A stretch of 64,000 bases of DNA from Calliopum simillimum (Eukaryota > Arthropoda > Insecta > Diptera > Lauxaniidae), in the NCBI GenBank assembly GCA_951812925.1, contig OX638369.1, forward strand, positions 992,001-1,056,000, written 5' to 3'. Below, one piece after another: positions 32,577 through 43,839 of the stretch (position 1 is its first letter; each line of letters opens with the position of its first letter). The notes beneath the pieces are model-generated. The model was not told the origin of the DNA, searched no databases, and saw only the letters and a program-made list of their open reading frames with translations. The position numbers and the translations under genes were made by a program.

Positions 32577-33513
32577 TGTATAAATTTCAGTTGTCGAACC
32601 CTCCCATTTACACTTGACGAATCCTCCCTAATCCACTTGTTTCCAAATTTCCAAAATTTCGCAGTTTTCTTTTATTTATTTTGCAAACTTTAAATGTAGT
32701 ATTAAGAGTAATAATATATTTAAGTATCTGGTTAAAAAAAACGGAAATTTTATGGTTTATTAACCGAGTATCACACAAAAAGCAACAAGCAAATATTACA
32801 TCAACTTGCTATAAAAATACAAAATCACGACTAACTACGCACCCTAGCCGAATTGCGCAGAGAAATTTTTATGATAGCTGCGTACCAGGGGTTGAAATAA
32901 GAAAAAGTTATTACTGCAGAATTTTTTTTTTGTTTTTATTCGCAATTTTTAGCAACATTTTTTTAATGTCTTATTCAAGCGATTTATATTAAATAGTAAT
33001 ATCAAATAACAGATATCATGGCAATGGTTCAATTTAAAATTGAAAATTTATAGCGAAATGTTCTTCGAATGCATTTATAAAAATATGTTCAAAGTAGAGT
33101 TGCCGAGTATTTATTGTGGTTGCTACATTTTAGCCGAAATTGGTGAGGTTAGACAACTAAAACAACGGTTATAAGCGAAATAAAATGAGTATTTAGTTTC
33201 AACGATTAACGCAAAACAAAGTAATATGCATTTGGGTGAAAATTATTATTACAATTTTTTACAATATTCTGAAGTTATTACTGCAAATTTGAAGTTATTA
33301 CTGCAGAAATAGGGTATTACTACAGCTTATTTCAATGCCTGCTGCGTACCATTGGGAGTAAGACTTTTTGGTTTACACGCGGGAGTAAGTGTGAATAGAA
33401 ATCGCAAAATTTGGCACTGATGAAGCCTCCCACGTGTCGAAACCTCCCCCTTGAAGGTATAGAATAAAGATGACCTTAACTTCTGGAACATTTTTAAAAA
33501 ATGAACATAAACT
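32577..33513. other. No gene recognised; further GGGAGG-N-TTCG motifs
   Basis: Reverse-oriented motif copies are at 32592-32628 and 33417-33449. A short 103-codon frame at 32681-32992 lacks support. Confidence 0.4.
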
Positions 33514-35570
33514 TTCAGGGGTGCCATATGTTTTTTTCGTTAAAGTTTTGCTTAAACAATATATTTAAAAATTATAATAAAATTTTGGTCTCAAAACGCT
33601 TAAATAAACTTCAGAAAAATCAACAGAAGGTTGTTTTCGAAAATTTATTTTAAATCTTACTTTTTTTATCTTCGCCATAAAACCACACTCTAAAAAATAA
33701 TAGTTTCAATCGTTTAAAATTGATCGACGCTTAAATCACTAAAAATTCATCGAACCCTAGCAACGAAAATTGGCTGAACTGTGCAACTGTTATTGCGTTT
33801 TACATTTTGGGCTTACTGCTTGCTGTGCTTTTTTTCAACGAACGAAGTCAAAGCAATTCAAGCAAGCACATTTTTTTTTTGTGTTCTGCTGTTGCTTTTG
33901 TCATTGACAATAGCAAAGTTTTAACCAAGCAAGCACAAACACGAAGCGAAGCTTTTTATTTAACTCGGCTGTTTGAACTTCGGCTTTTCGCTGTACACAG
34001 CAGAATTAACTTTCAGGATTGCCACGTGTTTTTTTTTTTAAATTTGCTTAAACCATACGTCTCAAAAAAAAAATTTAATTTTAGCCTTAAACCGCTTAGA
34101 TAAAATTTTAAAAAAACCAACATATTTTTTTTAATAAAATCAAAATTTTCTTTCAATAAATTGCTCAAATCATCATTTTTTCTCTATAAATTGACATCTT
34201 GGGCCCAAAAACAACGAAACAAAAATTTAGGGTTGCCATATTGGGGTTGCCAGAAGTTTTTTTTTGCAAAATTGCATTCCCAAAAACCCATAGTAAATTT
34301 TTTGGGGTTGCCACCTGGTTTTATTAATAAAATCAAAATTTTTTTTTCAATAAATTGCTTAAAATCATCACTTTCTTTCTATAAATTGACATCTTGGGTC
34401 CAAAAACAATTTATTGAAACAAAAGTTTGATTTTATTAAAAAAAACCAGGTGGCAACCCCAATAAAATTGCTGCGGGTTTTGGGTCGATTCTATAACTTT
34501 TCAGTAAACAAGTTGACTAAGAAATGCAATTTTGCGAAAAAAACGTCTGGAAACCCTAATATGGCAACCCTAAATTTTTTTTTCATTGTTTTTGGACCCA
34601 AGATGTCAATTTATAGAGAAAAAATTATGATTTGAGCAATTTATTGAAAGAAAATTTTGATTTTATTAAAAAAACCTGGTGGCAACCCCAAAAAATTTAC
34701 TATGGGTTTTTGGGTCGATTCTATAACATTCAATAAATAAAGTTGGCGAAGGAATGCAATTTTACAAAAAAACGTCTGGCAACCCTAATATGGCAACCCT
34801 ATATTTTTGTTTTGTCGTTTTTGGACCCAAGATGTCAATTTATAGAGAGAAAATTATGATTTTAAGCATTTTATTGAAAAACATTTTGATTTTATTAAAA
34901 AAACTAGGTGGCAACCCTAAAAAATATGTTAGATTTTTTAAAAGTTTATCTAAGCGGCTTAAGGTTAAAATTAATTTTTTTTTTTTTTTTAATGTATGGT
35001 TTAAGCTAATTTTACAAAAAAAAAAAACCAGGTGGCAACCTGAATGTTTTTGTTTCCTTTTGCTATTGCTTCGTTGTCTTTCGAAAAGCATAGCGGCAGC
35101 GAAGCAAACATTTTGAAATAATCGACTTCAACTGTAGCAGCAAGCGATCGGATTTCGTAAAGGAGCTTCGGCTGTGCTACTGCTTATGAATTGAAAAAAC
35201 AGCACAGCACAGCAGACAGTTCAATTTTGAATTTGTGCTTCGACTGTAATGCTGTGCTGCGTATTTTTTCTATAGTCGCAGCACAGCAAATCAATAGGCT
35301 AAAAAATAGCTCAGCAAAATCAAACCCTGGTGGCAACACTGAAATTTTTTATACAGTTTCAGAAAAATTTAACTGAGCGGTTCTGAAACCAAAATTTCAA
35401 TTTTGTCAAAAAAAGTAAGAATTGCATAAGATTATCAAAAATAGCGACGTGACAACCCTAAAAGTTTATGTTGTATTTTTAAAAATCTTATTTAAGTGTT
35501 TTAAGACAAAATTTTTATATTTTAACAAATGTCTTAAGTAAAACTAACAAAAAAAAAAACCGGGTGGAGA
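33514..35570. repeat. Nested GGTTGCCA-TIR cluster
   Basis: CAGGGGTGCCA (33516), CAGGATTGCCACGTG (34013), GGGTTGCCA (34229), GGTTGCCACCTGG (34306), and reverse forms CCAGGTGGCAACC (34446, 34676, 34905, 35029, 35327) occur in nested opposite orientations. Units of about 235 bp (AAGATGTCAATTTATAGAG, GGGTCGATTCTATAAC) are repeated, one reversed (about 34125-34325) and two forward (about 34440-34905). Outer arms 34012-34115 and 34925-35045 pair with each other. This looks like one palindromic transposon family inserted into copies of itself. The spacers at 33780-34010 and 35050-35330 share AGCACAGC-type words. Confidence 0.7.
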
Positions 35571-37337
35571 ATAATTAAACTGAGAATGGCAAAATGTTGC
35601 AAAAATCGAGCGGAGAATGACTTAACGTAGAATGACAAAGTGTTGCAAAAAACAGTTATATCACAATGAAAGAAGCATTTATTTTTAAAAAAGTTCAAAC
35701 TGGCGAATAGCGCCTCTAGTTGTTTATTGATTTAATTACACTAGAGTTTGCCTTGTGGCCGAAATTCGACCACATCAATTTGGACTTAAAGAGACTATGT
35801 TACAAATACTTTTAATACCCTTCATAATTTTTAGTTTCTATCCTTAACGTTATGCCTTCTGTTATTCCAACTAACATTAAAGTTAATGCAGCGGTTTTGC
35901 CGTGAAACCGGGTATGGCACTTTCCTCTAAAAATTATCAATTTTCAATTTGGCTTTCTTAGTGTTAAGCCGAATTCCATAAAAATCGGTGCAACAGTTTA
36001 GCACTGATAGCGTATTATACCATAAGGACCGTGGCTCCACCCATAAAAACCGATGCGGTGATTTAGACGTGAGAGCTTTTTTCCATTTAGGCGCGTGGCA
36101 ACAACTGTTGAAAAACATTATGGTCATGTTATCGTTCCTCAAACAAAAAATAGAACATAAAATTAATTCAATGAATTTTTCATTAATATTATGTTGTTGT
36201 TTTTTTGTGTGCTTAGTGCTAATCCTATCTCCATATCAAATCTTGTACAAATCGATGCATTGGCTTATCAGTGAAAGCGCTTTTTCCATTTAGGGGCGTG
36301 GCACCACCCACTAAAATAGAATGGTCATTTTATCGTTTCATAGTGCTAACCCTTTCTCCATATCAAATTTCATACAAATCGATGCAGTGGCTTAGACGTG
36401 AGAACGTTTTTTTCATTTAGAGGCGTGGCAACGCTCACTTTAAAAAAATTATTATCCTATGCACTGCTTATCATCACAACCTTTCCAACAAAAAAAAAAT
36501 CGATTGAGATTTAGGTATAGAAACAAGGATTTCGTTTACGCAGAGAATGACAGATACTTGTGTTCTTTACAAAATTCTGATAGCCTTATCATGTATGACG
36601 AACGAATAAAGTGACTGATTTTCACTCATTAATATCAACTTATTAAAACTTTTTGTTAAGAACTTACTATAACCTAAGCGTTCATTTTAGTTCAAAGAAT
36701 AAGGTTTGTAAGCATAAATTTCAAATCATCTGTTAACTTGGAGGATATAAGCATTTGAAAATCAGTAAAACGATTCCTTCGTCATACATGATAAGGCCAT
36801 TAAACTTTTAAAAAAAAAAACACATTAACACACACTATCGACAAAACAAAACTGACTGAGCTGAAAATGCACTGAATCTCCTCTTTCTCATCATTATCAA
36901 TTCTCTTTTTACTAAATTTTTAAAAAATTTGCAGTTAAAATTAGAAAAACTGAGCGGAGATAGTCTAAAATGAGGGATCAACATCTATGTATGACAATTC
37001 TGTATAAAAAAAAATTTTTCAAAGAGTTACAGAAAAACAGTAACTGAAATAAGTAAGGGAATAGTGTCGCCTGCGGCGAGCATGCATCAGATAAAGGCAT
37101 TTCGCTTTAAACCACCCATTTTTAAAGCTTATCGGTTTTGATTTTTAAGAAAACAAAATTTTTTTGTTTTCAACCTCTAAATAATACGCGATTTGATTTT
37201 TTCCAATTGCTCCGCCATTTGACGTCCGATCAACAAGTATAGTATATCGTTGTAAATGTCTCGATGTAGGCTAGAAATAATTTATCTTAAATGTTCTTTT
37301 CGACTAGTTACACTCATTATCTCAGTTTCTACCACCC
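35571..37337. repeat. Tandem repeats and small TIR element; no gene
   Basis: 35955-36440 holds about three units near 130 bp with CTAACCCTTTCTCCATATC, GATGCAGTGGCTTAGACG and GGGGCGTGGCACCACCC. 36583-36607 (GCCTTATCATGTATGACGAA) is mirrored at 36774-36797, and TGATTTTCA pairs inside them, so a MITE of about 215 bp is likely. The rest is AT-rich. Confidence 0.6.
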
Positions 37338-37440
37338 TAGGGTGCCAAGGTTAGGTTAGGTTAGGGTGGCGGTAATCGCGTAAGCAAAAACCTCACATAG
37401 ACCAACTAGGTCCATAGCGTTACCACATAACTCCCTTCAG

Positions 37441-39922
37441 TTAGGAGAATAGCAGTGTTCTGGCTTCATGATTTTCATCTATATCGAAGGTTCCCGTTTT
37501 TAAGGCGAAATTCATTAGTTTCGATAATGCTATTCCAGCTATCTCATTTATGGAGCCGAACATAGCCTGCCCTAGAGTTGCCATTCTGCGTCTGGTTAGC
37601 GCCGGGCAAAAGCACAAGACGTGCTCTACCGTTTCTTCCTCATCGGGTTCGGAACAGTTTCTGCACCAGTTATTTGATATTAATCCCATCCTGTATGCAT
37701 TAAGGTGCAGCAAAATTCCAAAAAAATGAGTTCATCAAAAATTATCATAGATTAAGATCTTAAAACAAAAACTGCATACTTAGTTTTGGTCAAAACCCCC
37801 GAAAAGATGGCCCGCCCGGGGCTTGAATGAAGGTCTAAACGACATAAATCATTGTTTTTTCGCAGTTTTTTTATTTTATCTCAAAAACCACGAAACTATT
37901 GGTAGTAATTCTTCCTAAATCTTTGAAAGGGATTAATTTTCTACATTTTTTGTTTTTTTCTCATTGCTCTACAGTGAAGTTTGCCCTATGAATTTTTTGA
38001 TTCAAAAAACGGTTTTTTTCCTATAACTCAAGATACAAGAGACACACAAAAACTTTAGAGCTCAATAAATGTAGGATATCTGCTTTCCTATAGTTTAGCT
38101 TTGAAATCTTGATTCCAAAAGTAAACAGTTTTCCGCTAGAGGCCGAAATTTGTTAAAAATAATTGTGTATCATGAAAAAGCGACCTTTTATTGTTTGGTT
38201 TTAAAATATACCCAAAAATTTGATTAGAAACTAATGAAAAAACTAAAAGCTTCTAAACATGGTCTTTTGAATGAAAATCGGATTGAAATTGCGCGAGATA
38301 TGATAATTCTTACATACTTGGTATTTTTTGTAAAGTTCTAATTTTGGGTATTTTTGTTTCACAGTTTGTTTTGCATCCACAACTTAAGATTTTTTTATGA
38401 TTATTACTTTACGTTAAAGGACGATAAACAGCGCAACTTTCAGGACCAAGAATATCAAAATCGGTTTGTAGTTTCCTTGCGAATTTCAGCCTGAGAGTTT
38501 GGATTTTTTTCCATTTTTGTCAAATACGGCTTTTTTTGAGTATGAGCGACTGTACACCCTAAATACCGTAAAAAAGTGTACTATTATATCCCACGAACTG
38601 TAGGAAATATATTTTGCTATATTTTACTGCTTATAGTCATCTTTCCACAGCTAATAGTTAGTGCCCTAGAGGCCGATTTTTGTGATAAAAAAATCGAATT
38701 TTTAGAAATTTTTATTTCGAAGTGACCTTTTAATGTTTTTGCTTGCAAATTTTCCAAAAGAGTGTTGTTTAGCCATCTATTTTCCGCTAAAATTTCTAGT
38801 TGCTTAGTCTTTTGCGTATAGTAGAACTTAAGTGGTACTTCTACAAACAAGGGATCATTGAGTAACTGCACACCTTGTTTAGCAAGCTCGTCAGCCCTTT
38901 CATTTCCCACAATGTTGCAGTGACCAGGAACCCACAGTAATCGTACTGAGTTATTATTGCTCAGGCTTTGCAATGATTCGTAACAGTTTGATACCGTTTT
39001 AGAATTAATAGTGTTGCTTTTAAGTGCTTTAAGAGCTGCTTGACCATCAACATAAATGTTTATTTTTTTATAAGAAATATTTCCTACTAAAAAATCTGCG
39101 GCTTTTTTGAATCGCAACTACCTCTGCCTGAAAAATGCTGAAGTCAGTAGGTAGCTTGTAGGATTCGCAAGTATTGGAGTTCAGTACAAAAAATCCAGCG
39201 CCTACCCCCTCATCTTGCTTCGAACCATCTGTGTATGTATTTATTTCATTTGGTGGGTCTAGGTGATGCGATGTCCAGTAGTCCCTGGATGGAAATTTAA
39301 CTGAAAACTTCCTGTCGAACCGTGTTGTTGGTGGTAAATAATCTGTTGTGATATTTTTAATATCATCTATATTGCTATGTCCAAAAATTTTGTGTTTGAA
39401 ATGATTCGCTTCTTTCAGTCTAAGGGCATTTCTATACACCACACTTTTGGCAAAAAGATCTATTGGTAGTAAGTTTAGAATAATGTTGAGTGAATCGGCT
39501 GATGCTGTTTTAAGCGCTCCTGTAATTCCTATGCAAAGCTGGCGTTGTACTTTTCCTAAGTTTTTCAGGTTTCCCTTATTATCAAGAGCTTTCCACCAAA
39601 TCACCACCCCATATAATAAGATAGGTCTTACAATAGAGGTGTAGATCCAGTGTGTCACTCTTGGGTTTAGTCCCCAAGTACAGCCAAACATTTGTTTGCA
39701 TGCATAGAAGGCATTATTAGCTTTCTTTAATCGTTCTTCTATGTTGGTTTTCCAAGACAATTTCTTATCGAGAATTATTCCCAGAAATTTGGCTTGATTG
39801 AGAACTGGTAACTTAATAGCCGTATTCACGATCTTGTTGCATCGTAGCAAATGCAAAAATATTTGAAAAGTTTTTTGAAAAATCAATGGAATTTGTTTTT
39901 GTAGTTTCAAATAATTTTGCAT
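37441..39922 (-). pseudogene. LINE ORF2 fragment: RT thumb, RNase H, zinc knuckle
   Basis: On the minus strand the frame starts near 40020 with ELVLFTRKYK, is interrupted by the MITE, and resumes with AKFLGIILDKKLSWK and RPILLYGVVIWW. RNase H follows: TYTDGSKQDEG, FQAEVVAI, a frameshift in an A run near 39095, IYVDGQAALKAL, and VPGHCNIVGNERADELAKQG. All four catalytic acidic positions are kept. After GHF the ~960-bp insertion intervenes, and LHLNAYRMGLIS plus CRNCSEPDEEETVEHVLCFC (zinc knuckle) close the gene at 37441. Related to LINE 1 but clearly a different lineage. Confidence 0.88.
37726..38690. mobile_element. ~960-bp unidentified insertion in LINE 2
   Basis: It separates the RNase H part from the zinc-knuckle part of LINE 2. 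The ends are weakly similar in inverse (AAAATTCCAAAAAA against AAAATTTCTAAAAA) and no target duplication is certain. The interior is AT-rich with no coding frame. Confidence 0.5.
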
Positions 39923-39955
39923 TTGCTACGACGCAACAAGATTGTGAATACGGCT
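39818..39955. mobile_element. 138-bp MITE inside the LINE 2 reading frame
   Basis: The ends are AGCCGTATTCACGATCTTG and a near-perfect inverse, continuing to GTAGCAAATGCAAAA. AAT is duplicated (39815-39817, 39956-39958). Removing the MITE and one AAT restores the LINE frame as CLNNIKLP, which fixes the boundaries. Confidence 0.88.
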
Positions 39956-40169
39956 AATATTATTTAAACATACATCCCTAAACGTGGGTATTTTATATTT
40001 TCTTGTAAAAAGGACCAGCTCCTAGGTAGGGTGCCAAGGCTACTTCAAAAAATTTAAGCCTATAAAAAATCATAAAACTCATCTCAAAGTTTCCTTAAAT
40101 TGTTGAAATTGAAGAAGTTATAGCGAATCTAAATATGAAAAACAGTATGTTAAAAAGCGAAAATTGCCT

Positions 40170-40854
40170 CCTAAAACTGAGCAAGGTGAAAACTAGGTGA
40201 ACTTGGACTAGAGGGCGTGGCAACTTCTATACAAGCAAAAGTTTTAAAATGGTATACTGAAAGCGTTATTTGAGATAATCCAACCAAATTTCACTTAAAC
40301 AGTAAATGCAAGCTCTGACAAAAAACCAGGCGAATTCGGACAAGAGGGCGTAGCACTCCCCATACAAGCAAAAGTTTCAAAATGCTATTCTGAAAGCGTT
40401 TTTTGTGATAATCCAACAAATTTTTACACAAATACTAAGGATAGTTAATGCAACCTCTAATCAGGAACTTGGATGATTCGGACAACAAGGCGTGGTACCG
40501 TCCGCACACTCAAAATTTTCAAAATGCTAGAATGCAAGCGTTATTTGACGTAATGTGACTAAATTTCGCTCAGATACTAGAAATAATTAGTGGAAGCACT
40601 GAGCAAAAACTAAGCGAACTCAGACAAGAGGGCATGGCACTTCCCATACAGGCAATATTTTCAAAATGCTGTGCAAGCGTTATGTGTAATAATGCAACCA
40701 AATTACGATATAAACTTGTAATGTTCAACGCAAGCTCTGAGCAAAAACTGAACTCATCCGAACATGAAGATACCGCAATACAAGCAAAATTTTCAAAATA
40801 CTTCAGTGTAGGGTATTTAATTTTTGGCCAGGCCAAACGTTACACCCTTACTAG
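40170..40854 (+). mobile_element. DINE-1-like element, copy C (3' part)
   Basis: Four tandem units with GGGCGTGGCA-type words, then GTGTAGGGTATTTAA, the hairpin TTTTTGGCCAGGCCAAA, ACACCCTTA and CTAG at 40851-40854. The 5' block and CTGG tract are missing. Confidence 0.85.
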
Positions 40855-40907
40855 TTTTGATTAAATATTTGTGTTTTGAGCAGGAAAAGAACAGAGAGTT
40901 GTTAGTA

Positions 40908-41763
40908 CAGTAAAGTTGTCAAAAAATGTATGAAAACCTAGAAAAAATTGCGCCCTGCAATTTTTTTTGCTTAATGTTTTTAGGACCACTAAAAAAGCTT
41001 AACGTCAAAAAGGTGACCTCGCTACCCGTGCACATTAGCCGATATCTTGATATATGTTTGATTCAATTTATCTCGTTTCCTGTTGGTCAAACAGAAAAAT
41101 TTTTGAACAAAAGTTACAGGCAATAAAATTCTACTTTTTTTTTTTATCAGGGACGCGATACCCATAAGCTGATATTTTGAGCGGTAGAGGCCGCCAAAGT
41201 TACTAAAAATCGGTTTTTAACCATTTTGACCTACTGGGTGTTAATTTTTCAAAATGTTGGGACCACAAAATTTTTAGATATTGTAAAACAATTTTTTTTA
41301 AATTTATTGCTTATGTTTTTTATCTGAACATTGATCACATAATACTTAATTACTCGAAAACCAATTGAGATAATCACTTCATTTAAACACTATTTTGCTT
41401 TTTTTTGTAAGCGTTACAAATTATGTTATCAGCACTTTTTGAAAAATCGACACCCAGTGGGTGCACATGGAAAAAAACTGATTTATTGTAACCTTGGCGC
41501 GGCCTCTACCGCTCAAAATATCAACTTATGGGTATCGCGTCCCAGGTAAAAAAAACGTTGCCCGTAACTTTTGTTCAAACATTTTTCTGTCCGACCAACA
41601 GGAAACGAGATAAATTTAATCAAACATATTTCAAGATATCGGCTAATGCGCACGGGTAGGGAGGTCACCTTTTTGACGTTAAGCTTTTTTAGTGGTCCTA
41701 AAAACATTAAGCAAAAAAAATTGCAGGGCGCAATTTTTTCTAGGTCATCGTACAATTTGACTG
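40908..41763. mobile_element. 856-bp palindromic element, CAGT ends, TA target
   Basis: The ends are CAGTAAAGTTGT and, complemented, CAGTCAAATTGT between TA sites 40906-40907 and 41764-41765. The arms match over about 300 bp. Each arm has an open frame of the same peptide, but the copies differ mainly by amino-acid changes (H/R, Q/K, F/C, R/G), so no coding constraint is seen. The TA/CAGT termini suggest a Tc1/mariner-mobilised palindrome. Confidence 0.82.
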
Positions 41764-42014
41764 TACTATGTCAAAATTGTTTAAAATATTTCCTTAAAAA
41801 AAGTGTATATATTTCGGCAACATTTTAGATTCTGGAAACTTCTATGCTTTTATATTTTATGGCTATAGAAATCTCCAAATTTTCTTTCCACGAACTTAAG
41901 TAAAATTGCAACATTTACTACAAAATTTAAAAATTAAACGCTGATAGCGATAGATAAGCCTGGCGTTTTTTCATTTTGGTTTTTCAATGAGCAATTGAAA
42001 AAATTTCGTAAAAG

Positions 42015-42022
42015 TATATAAA
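42015..42022 (+). promoter_or_regulatory. Possible TATA box of the 42181 candidate gene
   Basis: TATATAAA is followed 20 bp later by TCATTA. No ATG occurs between it and the ATG at 42181, apart from one at 42027 close to the TATA itself. The arrangement is suggestive only. Confidence 0.3.
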
Positions 42023-42180
42023 CGTGATGTAAAATCATTATCTGTTGGAAAACTACAGCAGTGGCACTAAAGTTGACGGCAAAGCGCACTACACAGACGA
42101 GCGTTGCACGTTTAGTTTTCCGCTCCAATTCGCAAAATAATTCACATCCCGTTTTAACGTATCTTGTACTAGCAGAGCCA

Positions 42181-42446
42181 ATGTTGCAAAAATTCATAGT
42201 AAGTAAAATGCTATTACACAAAATTAATTTTGCTCTGCATTAAAAGAACCCGAACGAATTTTTAATAGCTTTTAGGTTAGCTTGCTGGGGGCACAGCATA
42301 ACCTTTGTGCTGACTTCAAATCTTTTTATGTGGGATCAGATTACTTTAACTTTGCTGTTTTGAAATCTACATATATATCTGTGGCAACAAGCGTTAACAG
42401 ATTAAGTCGACTTGAGAAAAATGGGTTTGAGCTAAATTTTTTATAA
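42181..42446 (+). CDS. Candidate small two-exon secreted-protein gene, cut by a MITE
   Basis: ATG at 42181 opens MLQKFI. A consensus donor GTAAGT follows at 42199. A 77-bp intron ends TTTTAG at 42275. Exon 2 continues in frame as VSLLGAQHNLCADFKSFY. The joined start MLQKFIVSLLGA has the look of a short signal peptide. From 42378 the reading continues into a MITE (TCTGTGG...) and stops at 42444-42446, so the natural C-terminus is probably lost or lies elsewhere. Support: the intron size is typical of flies, the frame is kept across the splice, and the leader lacks ATGs. Against: no homology is recognised and the start context is weak. Confidence 0.3.
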
Positions 42447-42603
42447 GTTCTGGCTAAAATTAAACTTTTATTTGTATGCGTTTATTTAGGTTTTAATATT
42501 GCCTAAAAAATTAAAGATGAATTTTTCCCAGAACTAATGGAAAATTGAGCTCAAACCCATTTTTCTTAAATCGACTTAAGCTCTCAACACTTGTTGCCAC
42601 AGA
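42378..42603. mobile_element. 226-bp MITE with TCTGTGGCAACAAG ends
   Basis: The ends are TCTGTGGCAACAAGCG and the inverse of TCTGTGGCAACAAGTG, with TA at both junctions. Inverted similarity continues through TTAAGTCGA and AAATGGGTTTGAGCT. Same family as 31955-32574, but shorter. Confidence 0.8.
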
Positions 42604-42605
42604 TA

Positions 42606-43064
42606 TATAAAAATTGAATGGTGTTCGTATGTAGCTTATGGACGCCGAAACTACACGGCCGATTTACATAATTTTTTTAAAAATTGTTTGTTATGGTTTC
42701 TAGAATGATCTTAAGGAGGTGAAATGCCGCTGAAGGGACGGGGGTTACACCCCATCATCTACGTATATTGTATCTACCATCCACCTTGTAAAATATGGAG
42801 GAGTTTTAATAAACGAACGTTTTACCCCTCTTATGAAAAAACTCGCAAAATGCCACATCTCTTAGTTAATGGTTGTTTGTTGCGTCTACCAGTCACCATT
42901 CAAAGCTTAAGACGGATTGAACGAATGGGCTTAGCACCCCCCATTGGAGGAGAGTTAAGTATTAACGGAGCAATCAACTTTTTAATTTAATTTTTCAAAT
43001 GAAAAAAAGGAAAAATATGTAACCAAATAGATTTTTTCAAATTTGGACATGATTTTTTTGCTTT
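42606..43064. repeat. Left arm of a repeat interrupted by copy D
   Basis: GTTAAGTATTAACGGAGCAA and TTTTTCAAATGAAAAAAAGG at 42960-43015 are repeated in inverse at about 47205-47275, on the far side of DINE-1-like copy D. An older palindromic element therefore appears to host copy D. An 88-codon frame at 42724-42990 has no other support. Confidence 0.6.
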
Positions 43065-43200
43065 TTATACCCTACACCCAGGGTATATTCACTTTGTCCT
43101 TCTGTTTGTAACGCAGAGAAGGAGGCGTGGCAGATATAGAAAAGTGTATATATTCTTGATCAGCGTCACCTCCTGAGTTGATATAGCCATGTCCGTCTGT

Positions 43201-43291
<91 letters not shown>

Positions 43292-43839
43292 TGTTTGTGT
43301 GGAAATACATTTTTTGGGAAAACTGAGCAACATAATTCAATGAAATTTGGCGCACAGCCTCCGTCGTAAAAGTTAGCTCGGGGGATTGAAATGAGCGAAA
43401 TCGGTCAACGGACACGCCTACCGCCCATACAAAAAATATATTCAAAATGCAATAATAACAGCATTATTCGCAATAACAGAAGCAAGATACACATAAATAC
43501 TAGGGAAAGTAAGTTTAAGCTCTGAGCAAAAACTAGGCAAATTCGGACTAGAGGGCGTGGCACCTCCCATTTAACCCATTCTCCGCCAGCACTTTTTTGA
43601 ATTTGATGGTGATTTTTTGTTTGGGGGGTAAAAGAAGGTTCCTGAGTTCAAATCCGGTTACCTTTTTCAGCTACCACGCCCCATTTTTCCATGCCATATG
43701 GCATCACTGACGGGAACCTCTTAGCAAAAAATTTACTTTGAGTTTTATTTAAAACTCTATTTTTTACACGTATGCATACATATTTTTTGACTAAAAATGG
43801 TAAGTTAGCATACTAATCCGCGGTAGTGTGATATATGAT

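Larger units (their letters stand above)
37351..40026 (-). mobile_element. LINE 2: 5'-truncated RNase-H LINE with 13-bp duplication
   Basis: TAGGGTGCCAAGG flanks both ends (37338-37350 and 40027-40039). On the minus strand the 3' end is a CCTAACCTAACCTAA tail at 37351-37365. The 5' end lies after the reverse-transcriptase palm region, with CCTAGG of unclear origin at 40021-40026. It carries a ~960-bp insertion (about 37726-38690) and a 138-bp MITE (39818-39955). Confidence 0.9.

Noticed and set aside
40926..41755. Two matching frames on opposite strands (66 and 80 codons)
   Set aside because: They are the two arms of one palindrome; differences between arms are mostly amino-acid-changing, with no sign of constraint.
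43089..43445. Long PASQPASQ-type frames (also near 1306, 51075, 52961)
   Set aside because: They are translations of the CTGG microsatellite inside DINE-1-like elements; period 4 keeps all frames open.
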